Below are positions 47,601-57,100 of a stretch of 64,000 nt of DNA, one piece after another. This DNA comes from Apoda limacodes (taxonomy: Eukaryota > Arthropoda > Insecta > Lepidoptera > Limacodidae). Location: NCBI GenBank assembly GCA_946406115.1, contig OX291551.1:7564001-7628000 (forward strand). The letters are read 5' to 3'. The notes beneath the pieces are model-generated. The model did no database searches. It saw only the letters and a list, made by a program, of their open reading frames with translations, and was not told the origin of the DNA. Numbering within the stretch: the stretch's first letter is position 1; each line of letters opens with the position of its first letter. A program made the translations under genes and the position numbers.

Positions 47601-50600
47601 TCAATAAGCATTAGAATTGTATCAAAAATCGGCCAAGTGCGAGTCGGACTCGCGTACAAAGGGTTCTGTACCATTAAGTCTTAGTAATAGGGTTCCGCTA
47701 ATTACCTATGGGTATGGAACCCTAAATATAACAAATTTAGCATATTTATTTAGGCAGGTTTATTATTCACTGAGCAATGAAGTTGCCATACAATAGTTCA
47801 TACTATTGCTGCAGCCTAAGCTTGTAAACAGTTGGTTATCGAAGTTGTCTACACGAGGTAAGCGGCGAAATGCGGAATGAATACTTTTAAACAGCCTTTA
47901 CATAAAGTTGTTCGAAAGATTATAATGCAATGTATTTTAAAGGTTTTTTAGTTGATGGTGTTCTTTAAATCTTTAACCAAATAATAGGTACTAAATTTAT
48001 GTTATGAAATTTTTAGACTCTATTTATGTTGCTACTTCTACTACTGGCCAAGGGTTGGGCTGTAACGCGATTGGAGCTATCGTACAAACCTCTGGTTTTC
48101 GGCGTGTGGTTGGCGTATGGAATAGTACACATATTACTCTACGTTTGGAATACTGTAAGTGTTAATTTAATCTGCGAATAGATAGTAATAGTCATAAGGT
48201 CATTCTCAGGCGACCGACCGCCCACCGCTCGCCTACTGTCGATGGGCGAGAATAAAGTGACTAAAGACATACTTACAGCGAGATATAGCCTCCTAGTCCT
48301 CCTAGAAGTACCTAACAGCTACGGAATCCCGACCTGACAAGCATGGCACGAAATGCTATGTACCAATTTTTACTGGTCAATGTTTAATTTTTCGAAGTTT
48401 GAAAATAACGATAAGTGTAAATATACATTCAAAATTGTTTTTTATCTCATTATACTTTTTGTTATTTTAGACTGAAGTAGACATCATAGAAGAAATAGAT
48501 GAATATCAAACATGGCCAGGTTGGCTTATTTTGTTTCTAAGGGTGGCCATAATGGGATGGTTTATCCTCGAATTACGGAATACGATGATGTATGAACATA
48601 ATATGGCCAAGTTAAATTTTTTATTGCACTTTGGGGCATCAAGTCTCGTTTGGTTTGTTTACCTGCCACTTATAGCACTTGTGGCTTTGCAAATCAGTCC
48701 ACTATGGAGATCTAAATTTTTATTGGGTAAGTTTATTTAATATTTTTTGTATTGTGTAATTGAAGGGGGTGAGTATGGACAAAAACAATGTAACAATGTG
48801 CAAGTATACATACTAAAAATTATTACACAATTCAATATTATACAAGCAATTTATACCAAAATTGTGTCTTAATTTTTTTTTATTTCATATATTTACGCGA
48901 TTTTGCCTATTTGTCCCCTTAATAAGATATTTGAAATGTGTATTAGATTTTAGCTGCTTTCTCTTTCTGTCGCATAACAGGCGCGTGGTCAAAATCTAAA
49001 GGATAACTACTTCCGTTTGTTTATGAATCTTTAAATTATGCATAAAATCTGTCAAGAAGCAAGGTGCTACAGCAGAAAGGAAAGAGTGTGAAATGCGTTG
49101 ATTTGTAGTTATTAAACTAAGTTTTTTTTTGCCACGGGAACCTTAAACCAGAATAAGTTGTATTTTATTTGTTGTTGCTTTAAGTGAAAGATAAAATGAT
49201 ATGTAACAAGACATTTCTAGTTTTTTCAAATGTTTTCATCAGTTTTGACATGAATAACCTTCTATATAACTTGTTTCAAAACCAATATTCTGTAGGTATC
49301 TATCTTAAAAACCTATCTTAAAAACAAGTTTCTTGTGAAACCAATGAAATAATTATTCTTTTGCAGCTATATAAAAAACATCAAATGCTATTTTCTTTAC
49401 TTAATGAGATAATTAAAACGGAATTGAATGTTACAAACTCTCTTGCGACAGCTTATGAAGTAAATAAGCCTCCTGTCTGACTTTCCCAGGGACTACAGTT
49501 TAGGCAAAGAAAATGAATTATTGCTTAAATTTTCGATTTACGTATTTTTATCCGTATAAGTGTGTTTTTCCTTGGGGCATTTCTTTAATGTTGCAATGGT
49601 ACATCTACGTCATATACCTGATTGTTGTTTAGGGGATAGTTAAGGATACGAAGAAGGACGCTACTTTATTTTCTATTTGAGAGTTCCCGAAAGAATATTT
49701 TTTCACGGTGCACTCTATCCTTACGTTGTAATGAAGCATATTATTTACTTGATTTTTAGCATAGAAATAACCATAGGAACGACATTTATTAGACGTATGT
49801 TGTTATATATTATAGGATGACTGTTTGTCCCGACCTAGAGTTTCTACGGGAAAAAAAATTTGCGCGGGCAACAACGCAGGTCTCTATTCCTATCTGTAGC
49901 AAAGGAAAAATCGATTGACTTGATTTTTGAGACAGGTTCACCTGGAGAGATGTAGAAAGAAATAGAATATTTTTTATTTGAGTGTATCCATCCAAGTTCA
50001 AATATGAATGTACAAATAAAAAATTGTATTCAAAAATACGATTGAGAAACTAAAAAATATGACAGTGGAAATCAAAAATATAATTGTGAAAATTAAAATA
50101 TGATTGTGTTATGTAAATAATTGTTTAGTTGTCAGTTTGTCACTACCGTGTTGACGGTTTTCCACTGCCCTCTTAGGATACTGCTACGTTAATGCTTTCT
50201 CGTTTTGTTGCGTCAGCCTTTTCTGATTTGGTCCCTGAACGTTTTTCGGATCGCCTTGGACTTACACTAGCAGTTTATTATTCGCTTTCATGAATAAAAA
50301 ATACTATTATAATTTTCCAGGCATAACATACTCGGCAGATGCTCTAGCGTTTTGTATTATGGCGCACCTCCTTTGGCCGACGCGTTCCGAACAGTATTTG
50401 TTACTCGCACCCTCTACCGACTACACTGGTAAGTTGTACGAAAAAATGTTTTTTCTCTTTTTTTTTATAATATTTTGGACATACCACACAGCGCCATTTG
50501 GTTCCAAACTAAAGAAAGCTTGTGCTACGGATACCAGACAACGGATAAAAATACATATATATACTTTTCTTTTGTAAATACATATTATACAAATAAAATA

Positions 50601-51468
50601 CCCAGTCTTAAGACTTATACAAATAATAAATGTGTCTAATGCGGGAATCGAACCCACGCTCTTAGATTCAGTGTTCGGGTCATTACCCACTGAGCCAAGG
50701 AGCCGACAACAATAATTTAAATTCATGAACAAAACTAGGCAGGTATTTTTAAGCAACATAATACACTAATTATAGTATCCATACTTATGTTAGAAATGCG
50801 AAAGGAACTCGGTCTGCCTGTTACCTCTTAAACTGCTGTACCGATTAAAATAAAATTAGGCATCGAGATAGTTTGAGACCCGAGGAAGGACATAGGCTAC
50901 TTGAAAACGTCAAGCGTGAGTTTGATTTTTTTCTTCTATAAATGTGGAGTTGCCGTTGAAATCCTACATCGATAACCGAATTTAGGTCGGGTGAAACCGC
51001 GGGCAAAAGCTAGTATTGTATATATCGTGTTGCTTGAAAATATTATAGTAGTAAGTCAAGTTCTGAGGCGGCTTGCGAAATATCTGCAATTTCACATAAA
51101 TCGATGCTCATACAATGCTCATGCATAAGAGATCGTAAGAGTTACAGCTGGTTTGGTACACCGTAAATGCGGCTAAAGAGGGACCACGCCATCAACGCCA
51201 ACATAGCTTTGTCGAACGGCCAAGTTTACTCACTATTATATTTTATTACACGTATTATGAAACTTATATCTAGTCGAATTTGTTCCGAGGTTCACTTTCT
51301 CAACGTTTTTTTTCAGCTGGTATTGAAGAGATGGATGAATTCAACGAATCGCCTCACATAGTCCATAGCGACAGTATAGCTCTGACTACTGTGGAGAGTG
51401 TAATGGCCGACGACGAAGATATTATATTTACAAGATCTGCCCATAAAAATGGACATGCTTTTTCATAG
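31731..51468 (+). CDS. Seven-transmembrane protein, GPR180/TMEM145 family (whole spliced CDS)
   Basis: Seven exons join in phase: 31731-32197, 46642-46917, 47365-47524, 48017-48154, 48471-48726, 50321-50428 and 51317-51468, in all 1557 nt and 518 residues. Seen: a signal peptide (about residues 1-20, cleavage near GSCA/HIKG), a lumenal or extracellular domain to about residue 222 with cysteines and several N-x-S/T sites (NLT, NGS, NET, NKS, NLT), seven hydrophobic helices in residues 223-465, and an acidic tail. The KFAADGIG segment and AKGWAVTR match the rhodopsin-like GPCR domain of the GPR180/TMEM145 family. Known: vertebrate GPR180 has been linked to TGF-beta-type signalling; the insect role is not evident here. 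AATAAA lies 27 nt after the stop. I favour the TMEM145-like branch over GPR180 proper, without certainty. Confidence 0.9.
32444..32625. repeat. Imperfect tandem repeat, unit about 28 bp
   Basis: Units of type CTAAGTCAGTTACACTTATA with ATAAACCT or ATCTAGGT extensions recur about five to six times with rearranged order. It lies near the start of intron 1 of the GPR180/TMEM145-like gene. Confidence 0.65.
33260..33565. repeat. Lepidopteran interspersed repeat, inverted relative to 22636-23066
   Basis: Begins AGGGTTAACCGTACC, contains CGTCCGTCCGTCCGTCC, AGGCTGTATCTCATGAACCG and GGGGGCTCCCATACAACATA, and closes with GAGTTCGACTCGCACTTGGC. Confidence 0.7.
33696..35537 (-). mobile_element. RTE-clade LINE, 5' truncated, with 12 bp target duplication
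   Basis: Minus-strand insertion flanked by TACATACACATA at 33684-33695 and 35538-35549. The 3' end carries AATAAA and an ATT/TTA microsatellite tail, usual for RTE elements. The 5' end is cut before the endonuclease. It lies in intron 1 of the GPR180/TMEM145-like gene, antisense. Confidence 0.85.
33835..35553 (-). CDS. RTE-clade reverse transcriptase (N-terminally truncated)
   Basis: A 572-codon open frame without internal stop. The first few codons come from the flanking target duplication, so the natural start is lost. Seen in order: linker with SPGPDNITNE, RT fingers with IILIHKKGDKSNMGNYRPIS, QAGFRPGYST, motif A GFVDYHKAFDSLEH, motif B KGVRQGDPLSP, motif C LRFADDIVLI with both catalytic Asp, thumb with YIYLGQLIS and ILTYGCETWA, then a C-terminal RWTGHMLR and basic KRKRGRQKKRW segment typical of the RTE clade. 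The upstream endonuclease, required for autonomous retrotransposition, is absent. The long open frame and clear target duplication point to a fairly recent insertion. Confidence 0.85.
   Translation of the reverse strand: MICVCKRALKELKEHKSWIPNLLNKNKKLITERKTILTVATDFYRNLYTSQISQDETIRLDTQENEETVPMISEEEVIFAIHTQKNDKSPGPDNITNETLKMTLPQKVYTLTELYNKVLDSEYIPSQWTNSTIILIHKKGDKSNMGNYRPISLMSNVYKVFSKIILNRIKRTLDLQQPREQAGFRPGYSTIDHMHALKQLIEKSQEYGYALYLGFVDYHKAFDSLEHSYIWKALKTQGVPCKYIRLIRNIYQNSSAQVKLETQGDSFPIQKGVRQGDPLSPKLFTAVLEEVFKELNWDNLGININGTKLNHLRFADDIVLITDCAETLQTMITELSLKSRKVGLVMNRGKTKLMTNRSKTIIQLEGEPIGYVNEYIYLGQLISFNDQLEQEIERRIANSWKRYWSLKHVMKDVKYSMQVKRKLFNTCILPILTYGCETWATTLKLQHRIRTCQRSMERSILGFKRKDKKQAVELRKITKLQDITTKTKQLKWRWTGHMLRDQTNKWCKTLTEWTPRFNTKRKRGRQKKRWSDDLKETAGALWTRAAKDRATWKRLEEAYVLKEHADTNKTPE
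35796..35890. repeat. Minisatellite, unit about 22 bp, 4 copies
   Basis: Repeats of the type CACACACTACCATGCGTTCGA, varying in the middle bases. A minus-strand 64-codon frame across it is a by-product of the repeat. Confidence 0.75.
37281..37671 (+). mobile_element. Helitron-like element with internal 39 bp tandem repeat
   Basis: Starts TCTAATACCTTTAAACGAGC and ends with hairpin CCGAGC-ATTT-GCTCGG followed by TCCTCCAGGTACTA. Inside, 37517-37634 holds three tandem copies of an AAGCAACACTTAAGCTA-TTGACAATAGGTGGCG-type unit. Related copies: 57922-58215, 62246-62540 and 63137-63378. Classification as Helitron rests on the TC start and terminal hairpin; the CTRR end is not perfect. Confidence 0.5.
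38471..39551 (+). pseudogene. Decayed copy of an arthropod gene family with MTPREQRK motif
   Basis: Seen across frames: MTREERKKK, a frameshift, then NDQDKFAQQKIKEMEKYEKQ, MTPREQRKVRKVWREKAK, a frameshift into PPFSDNEDPPPPQNTNKRGQ, a stop, then IDGADISEKAVKLGSTEGIK and TFSGTLKVQQVTG, SLSCFCYSELCRHFQLG, DDIYGARDSEDEPLI, and after another frameshift ELQVIFCKICYKTGKKFRIN ... VLKKLPSPNLKMRGQHIFY ... VDVFG. From memory this order (basic MTPREQRK segment, cysteine cluster, C-terminal VDVF) belongs to an uncharacterised multicopy insect family; I do not know its function. A splice-like acceptor before the start (38443-38446) and a donor at 38279-38284 suggest the copy arose at DNA level with its intron, not by retroposition. 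At least three frameshifts and stops. Confidence 0.55.
39600..42490. other. Intron 1 stretch, AT-rich, with an old direct repeat
   Basis: No gene. 40958-41160 and 41521-41770 share blocks in the same order (GCTTTATTTG(G/A)CCTTATT(T/C)AAAAATACTAG; AAAGTTTAGTTTTT; TTCGCACTGA; AAAGAAATGCAT; AGTTTGTTTT), an old duplication with small indels. 41890-42370 has an LTR-like look (AATAAAGTGATTAGAACC then TTGGGGTCACCAGG) but no second LTR was found. Confidence 0.4.
42503..42867. mobile_element. hAT-type MITE with 8 bp target duplication
   Basis: Terminal inverted repeats CAGCGTTGCCAGA / TCTGGCAACGCTG, flanked by ACCGAAAC (42495-42502) and ACCGTAAC (42868-42875), an 8 bp target duplication with one mismatch. 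The 365 bp body has repeated TCCCG(C/A)TTTT motifs and no coding capacity. Confidence 0.8.
43570..43881 (-). mobile_element. Helitron remnants (outer copies), minus strand
   Basis: On the minus strand, from 43881 downward, it reads TAATATTATAAATGGGAAAG ... GTAGGATTTC inverse blocks ... AAACCGCGGGCAAGTTCGAG and then a second, 5'-lacking partial copy to about 43570. The 5' tip of the outer copy (TCCATACTAA) lies beyond the inner Helitron, at 44137-44128. Confidence 0.6.
43882..44127 (-). mobile_element. Non-autonomous Helitron nested in another Helitron
   Basis: Minus strand: starts TCTATACTAATATTATAAAT after a host A (44128) and ends GCAGGCAAAAGCTAG before a host T (43881). It is 246 bp with the usual CTAG 3' end and A/T insertion site. 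The flanks together read TCCATACTAA + TAATATTATAAATGGG, the 5' end of another Helitron of the same family. Confidence 0.75.
44550..45114. mobile_element. Putative element with GCACGCCTCATA inverted ends
   Basis: GCACGCCTCATAGCGG near 44551 and CCGCTTATGAGGCGTGC near 45099 are inverted copies differing by one base insertion. The interior holds an AT microsatellite at 44661-44691. Boundaries and class are unsure. Confidence 0.4.
45361..45690. repeat. Lepidopteran interspersed repeat
   Basis: Starts TAGGATTCCGTACCCAAAGG, with CACCAGGCTGTATATCATGA and GGGGCTCCCATG inside; same family as 33260-33565 and in the same orientation. Confidence 0.65.
46642..46917 (+). CDS. GPR180/TMEM145-like exon 2 (ectodomain end, TM1)
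   Basis: Starts after a TTTTTCAG acceptor, completes Arg156 and continues YWYVSMVACY, which fits the WWYIAL-type motif of the family. It ends with the first transmembrane segment and a GTAAGA donor. Encodes residues 156-247 plus part of 248. The good fit across a 14.4 kb intron argues that no exon is missing between exons 1 and 2. Confidence 0.9.
47365..47524 (+). CDS. GPR180/TMEM145-like exon 3 (TM2)
   Basis: Lies between a CTTCTAG acceptor and a GTAAGT donor and encodes residues 248-301. It contains TM2 (LFTFSLVLEFIALCF) and the conserved KFAADGIG loop. Confidence 0.9.
47629..47726. repeat. Short interspersed repeat copy in intron 3 of the GPR180/TMEM145-like gene
   Basis: CGGCCAAGTGCGAGTCGGAC ... 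AAAGGGTTCTGTACC ... GGTATGGAACCCTAA; an internally deleted copy of the family at 22636-23066. Confidence 0.65.
48017..48154 (+). CDS. GPR180/TMEM145-like exon 4 (TM3-TM4)
   Basis: Phase-0 exon of 46 codons (residues 302-347) between a TTTTTAG acceptor and GTAAGT. It holds a leucine-rich TM3, the AKGWAVTR motif and TM4. Confidence 0.9.
48471..48726 (+). CDS. GPR180/TMEM145-like exon 5 (TM5-TM6)
   Basis: Lies after a TTATTTTAG acceptor and before GTAAGT; residues 348-432 plus one base. An acidic loop (TEVDIIEEIDEY) precedes TM5 and TM6. Confidence 0.9.
50321..50428 (+). CDS. GPR180/TMEM145-like exon 6 (TM7)
   Basis: Lies after a TTTTCCAG acceptor and before GTAAGT; residues 433-468 plus one base. 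It encodes TM7 (ADALAFCIMAHLLWP) and the start of the cytoplasmic tail. Confidence 0.88.
50462..50710 (-). mobile_element. tRNA-derived SINE, near full length
   Basis: Minus strand: pol III A box TGGCTCAGTGGG and B box GGTTCGATTCC in a tRNA-like head (50708-50635), then an AT-rich body and a 3' part with TTGTCTGGTATCCGTAGCAC and GGCGCTGTGTGG, ending in an A-rich tail at about 50462. The head does not close into a proper acceptor stem, so it is not a functional tRNA gene. It lies in the last intron of the GPR180/TMEM145-like gene. Confidence 0.75.
50778..51013 (+). mobile_element. Non-autonomous Helitron with A/T target site
   Basis: Starts TCCATACTTATGTTAGAAAT after A (50777) and ends AACCGCGGGCAAAAGCTAG before T (51014). 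It is 236 bp, the same family as 43882-44127, and lies in the last intron of the GPR180/TMEM145-like gene. Confidence 0.8.
51317..51468 (+). CDS. GPR180/TMEM145-like exon 7 (cytoplasmic tail, stop)
   Basis: Lies after a poly-T tract and CAG acceptor; encodes residues 469-518 and a TAG stop. The tail is acidic and Ser/Thr-rich (MADDEDIIF near its end), with possible phosphorylation sites by inspection only. Confidence 0.85.
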
Positions 51469-51494
51469 CGGTGCGGGTAGGAAGAAAAGTAGAG

Positions 51495-51588
51495 AATAAA
51501 CTTGGATGTAATTGGATGTGTGGTAGACCTCCTGTTGCTTAGCTCGTGCTAATATTTTTCCTTATTGTTTTATTTTTAATTAAATAAA
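51495..51588 (+). promoter_or_regulatory. Poly(A) signals of the GPR180/TMEM145-like gene
   Basis: AATAAA occurs at 51495-51500, 27 nt after the stop, and again at 51583-51588. Either could give a short 3' UTR; the sequence alone does not decide which is used. Confidence 0.5.
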
Positions 51589-53430
51589 TAGGTTACTGTT
51601 GTTCAATATAAGAAGCACATTCAAACCGTAGCGTACGTGCGTACCTATATAAAATAATTTTATTGGTTGCAATTGGTTATTGGGTACCAGCTTTCATACA
51701 TTGTTGCCCATTCTCCTTATTAAACCTTTTTAAATACGAATAACCGACCCGATGAACTTTGTTTTACTATACTTTAAAAATATGTGGTATCGTACACCTA
51801 AACTTTCCTCTTGCAACACTTTGTTTAACATTAGACTCCGTAAATATTTTTCATACAAATGAATTTTGCCATAATATCCGTAGTTCTCTAAATTTTATTA
51901 AATTTTATTTTGATTAAAGCATATATCGGTTTCTTTGATTTCATGATTCATATTGATTCTGATAAGCCATTATTTTGTTAATATTTTTGCAAAACTTCAA
52001 AAAAAAAAAATATGGTTTATTAGAAATACATAAAACAAAAAACGCTGAGCGCCTAATTGTTTCATACTTTTTCAAATCAAAATACAGAGAAAAATTAAGA
52101 GTACTTCAAGGTTTTGGCAAATCATTTTTGTATGAAAAAATCTACGAAGTTTACATAACCTGAATTAAATTAATTCACTATTTACTTACTAAGCTGGCAT
52201 TATATGTGTTACATAAGCCGTAAAACACCAGTTTTACTGTAATTGGTGGTAAAATTAAAGACCAGAGACGGAATTATATAACCCCTTTACCAGTATCAGA
52301 AGCAGTGTTGTGACAATGGGCTGTCACGCAAAACTAAAGTAGTTGGTGAAAAGTGGCTTTACCCCTATTATGACGTGGCTCTGTCAAGTCACTGGTTACC
52401 TCCGAAACTTACATATATTTACTTGGAATATAATAATATGTCTACTGTTTTTCTATTATATCATGTACTTCTTTAATTGTTATTACCCACGCTTCCTTAA
52501 TGCGCCATATAACTTGTAGACGGCCCCAAAGTAAGATTTATTTTATTTTATGTTTAAGTAAGAAATGTATGTTGATGAAGAGAAAAAGTGAGTACCTAGC
52601 ACAGTAGTAACAGATGCTAGTTGCGCATAGTCGTGTAGTTACTTAGGTGATGTATTGTGAAATGCAAGGTTTATTAATATTAATGTTAAGTATTGAATAA
52701 ATATTGTATTTAAAACAATTTTAAATTTCCACCTAAGTGATAAATAACAAGTAGGAACCCGATCAAAATACCTGTGGGAATATCCGAATACCTCACGTTC
52801 AAATTGTTGGTAGTCAGCAAAATAGTTACGAAATAAGAACGTATGATCTGATATGATTATTGTAAACAGCTGTACCAGGCACCTTTCAAATGTTTTATAG
52901 TACAATCATGAACAGAAATACAAAAGAGAACCGGCCAAGTACCGTTCGATCGAACAAGATTTACGCAGAAAAAAAACGATTATACCCCGAAGACTAACTG
53001 AACGGCACCACTATTTCAGTGGAAAATCTAGCGTTTTAGGTCTTTTAATGTTTTTTTTTTTTTAAATATTATTGCGAATGACAGCTGTATATTGAACAGA
53101 TGTTTTATAGTAGGTATTTTATGATGTCCGTGAAGGCTGCTATTTCTTTGATGTATGCGTAATAGCATAAAATCTGTGAGCTGTAAAAAAGAAGGTACAT
53201 TACAGCTATTATAAATGAGACTATAACTATATGTATTTGACTGAATGAATGTGATTTTCGCGTGTGCTTGGGGGCTTAATTTGTGATGCTTCACTTTTTA
53301 CACGATAACATGTGTCTATTTACAAAAAAAGAGGAAACTAACTAACTTACTGAGTGTCAACGCACAGCCCAAACTTACTTTGTTTGGGTGCCTGTTATAT
53401 AATGTAAGTGAGTACTTAGAAAGGATTTGC
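51589..53430. other. Intergenic, AT-rich, nothing recognised
   Basis: Downstream of the GPR180/TMEM145-like gene. Short open frames (51975-52163, 52639-52905, 53028-53294) are AT-rich without motifs. AACCGGCCAAGTACCGTTCG at 52930 is a scrap of the interspersed repeat family. Confidence 0.4.
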
Positions 53431-53439
53431 TACATATGT

Positions 53440-53865
53440 CCCCTAATTTTACCCAAATGGGGTACGGAAATTCGTATGAAAATCCGTCATTGTTGAAGCT
53501 AAATTCATAACACCGGTTATCTATTTGGACTTTGGGTTCAAAATAAAGTTTAACATATTTCATCGATTTTGGAAAATCAATTTCTAGAGGGTAAATTTAT
53601 ATGAGAATTTCGATATTTTTGTGTCTAGAGATTTGAAATTTTGAAAGGAGGTATTTGTTAAAACTTCAAAATTTGTAAAATGGGAGTTGGAAGTTTGTAT
53701 GGAAATCGGTCATTCTTTTTTCTTTGAAATATCATCCCCTAGAGGACAAAATTGGGGATGAAAATTTATATGAGCATTCCGATAAGTTTGTAGGTAAAAC
53801 CATAAATAGTTGAAAGCTTTTTTTCAAAAGTCTACGCGAACAAAGTCGCGTTAATAAGCTAGTAA
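53440..53865 (+). mobile_element. Helitron-like element, 3' end with hairpin and CTAG
   Basis: Ends TACGCGAACAAAGTCGCGTT AATAAGCTAG T: hairpin CGCG-AACAAAGT-CGCG followed by CTAG. Internal sequence repeats a TTTATATGAG(A/C)ATT(T/C)CGATA block twice (53595 and 53770). The 5' end was not defined. Confidence 0.5.
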
Positions 53866-54108
53866 AATAAAACAGTAAGTGACCACCATAATGGACTCGC
53901 AAAAAGTACTATTTCGCATAAAAGATCCTTGTGCATTGCTCTCGCGTGAGAAGTTGAGAGTACTGAAGTCGTTCTCTTTCATATGGCACCTAGTCATTGC
54001 TGTTTCAAACGGCCGAGTTTACTTACTATAAATTCTATTACACGTAACTATACGCTTCTTTTCCTTTTTTGTATTTGCTTATTTGTAATATACCGACTCG
54101 TGGACGGC

Positions 54109-57100
54109 TTAAGGTAATTTTAGAATTATTATTTTAATTCATTGTTTTGACACTTCCTCGGGGATAAGTGTCGTGATAGTATATAATATTATTATAATAA
54201 ATTGTTAGAACTGAAATATCGCTTGATTGAACAATTAGTTGTTGCAATAATAAATTTATCAAAATGTACTTTTTGAGCAACTACTGACTTTTTTTTTATA
54301 TTTATTGCTTCGGAATGTGTTTTAAGTTCTTGCTGTTACAATAAATACTAAGAGTCTTACTTTATTGCGATCATGCAAATAAGAAATTGAGTTTAATTAT
54401 ACGGCATAATGATACAATTGTATTATATTGGTCAGTATCATAGATGAGGCAGAATTTCAACCTTAGCCGCTAGGCGTGGGGTAAAGAGCTTAGAGTGTAA
54501 TGACCAAAGCTCTCGAGTGTCACACGACATTTTTCGACACATTTCCGCAGAAAAATAAATACAACACAACACTTTTTGCTTTCAAATATATGTGAAAATG
54601 GCGCTCGCTGCGCTCATGGGTGTAAACATACGCTATCATTGTAGTAAACGCACTGTCCAACAAAGGCGCCAACGGCCAATATTTTGCTGAGTGAGCCACA
54701 GTATAGATGCAATATGATCATTGTCTGCCGCTCTCTAGTGTCGTTACCTTACCTTACCTTAACTTTATTATTACGATCCTTTTTCCGTACGTGTAGGATA
54801 ACACCTACCAATTTACGCGTATACGTATACACAAGTAATTTATTTTTGTAGTAGTCGCAAATAAAGCGATTTTTATTCGAAGTCTCCAAGGTGTGACGTA
54901 GCAGTAAAGTAATTAATTGTGGCACCTCAAGCATTGACTATATCTTCAAGTATTTTACGAATCGGCTGATAGTCAATTTTTTTTTCTATTTAAACCTTTA
55001 GATCATAGCCTATGTGTAGACTATGAATGCCAGAAGTTGGTGCAGCCGTTTTTGAGATCCTAAAGTACAAATAGAATATGATTTCAAATTTATTGAACAT
55101 TTTTCAGACCGGCAAACCTTATTTGTTTTCGTTTCTTACCTTAAATGTTAAATGTATGTTCAAATGTGTTTAGTAATAAAAAAAACAATGTAATGTTATT
55201 TTGTTAGTTGAGTTGCCGTTGTTTGCCTTTTTTATTTAGTTTTACTTAACATAGTTTTAGAGGCGGGCGTGCGCTGATTTGCACTAAAAGTTTTTGTTTA
55301 TACGTATGTTTCTAAACAAGGCACACTGAGTAAAAAGCGTGAATTTAAGGTTTGCGCGTGACCCACCCGGAAAATCATTTGTCACGCCTTTACCCTGCCA
55401 TAATTTAGGCATTACTTTCTTTTCTTTGTAAGTAAGCGCATAGTTTGCACCTTAGGTACTAACTTTATCACACGAAGCGCTCAATAATAGGTATAACTAT
55501 CTTTATAAATAAGGGCCAGCTCAGACCGAGACGCCACGTTTCGACCATAAGATCCTCACACTACACGCCACATTCAATTATTTAAGGACTTGCATATTTG
55601 TCAGCGCTTTTTCTCCAATATCACGTATCGACTGCATAGTAATTCAGTTGGGTAGGAGTGGCCCCGCCTGTTTAATGGAAGGCACATGATAACTTAATTC
55701 TTTGTTATTTTTAATTGCAATTATATATAACCTATTTACTTCCCATCATTTAAGCAGATCAAAAATGTGTTTTTTTTACTTTTTGTTATAATATTATAGT
55801 TAACATGTTAAGTAACGAAACTGGAGTGAATACTAAAATAGCATGTCAATTGAATATTAAACAAATGTGCTTTTAACAAAAACTGTTGCGTGCAGAAGTG
55901 AAAAGAAAAACTAATCTAGCTGGATAGGGTAAACTTTGACATCTGCAATCCCTTCCGTATAGTATGGCGTATTACATACATACATACACAACATCACGCC
56001 TGTTTCCCAGAGGGGTAGGCAGAGACTAAAGTCTGTCACTTGCTACGATCCTGGCATACCACAATATGGTGTATTTGTTATGCAAAGTAGCGTCACGGAA
56101 TTTCGGATTCATGATTCCAGGTCTAGTTTAAAATTTTGGCTTTCGCCGATTCTTGGCAATTATATGTATCAATGTTACTAACCATTTTAATACCAAATTT
56201 CAAAACAGTTATCTGCACTTACTTGGTTTATGAATTCGGGGTTTATTTTTGATACAATATTGTAGACAGATAACTTTATTTGGTAATGTTTGGTTTATAA
56301 GTGGGTCACTTATAGTTTTATAGTTGTTTGCTGTATTTACCCAAAAAAACTGTTAATTTGAAGCTTTTAATAGTAACTTAGGCGAATCCGAGGTTTTTTT
56401 TATACGAACTGAGTTACTCTAAACATCTTTAACTACAAAACATCCCGCTACTTAAAAACGCATTACTACCATGTATCACTATTTGCCATAGTCGCTAAAG
56501 CATATTCATCCATAAAATGCCAGTGATTTATTTTACACAGAGTTTTATTAAAATCATTGAAATAAAAAACACCTAAATTCACTGGCATTTTTTGTATGAA
56601 TATAGTATAGTAACCCGTTTTGGAAAGAGAAATGTTATAGTTAAAGATATTTAGTGTAACGAAGTTTGTATGGGGAAATCTAAATTGGATGCACTTTAAC
56701 TTACAGATCGCTTCAGACTAATAAGACTGTGTATTTAGTTAACACACGTGGGTGATATTTGTACGTTATTTATAGGTAATTGTTATATTTTACATTGTGT
56801 TTTTGATATTAACGTATAGGATCATAAAAGTATTTCTTAATTCTTTGTATGAGATGATGTCGCATTCCTATAACCTTACGAATATTTGTACCTACCTAGT
56901 TTAACATTATGTAGATCGTTAAGACCTTAATGTATCCCTGTTTCTGTATCGTTTTGTATTTTTGTGAATAAATCATTCTTGTAATTTAATTTATATTTGT
57001 TTGGTAAATGTGAATTTATAATGTAAATAAAACTTTCATATTTTATGTTATTTTTTATTTTGATGGGGATTTAAATATAACAAATGACATTTTTAATTTA

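Noticed and set aside
50635..50710. Candidate tRNA gene on the minus strand (A and B boxes present)
   Set aside because: The ends do not pair as an acceptor stem and the sequence continues into a SINE body with an A-rich tail, so it is annotated as a SINE.
54749..54934. 61-codon frame identical in both duplication units, taken as a possible conserved gene
   Set aside because: Identity is explained by the whole 4.3 kb duplication, not by selection; no motif recognised.
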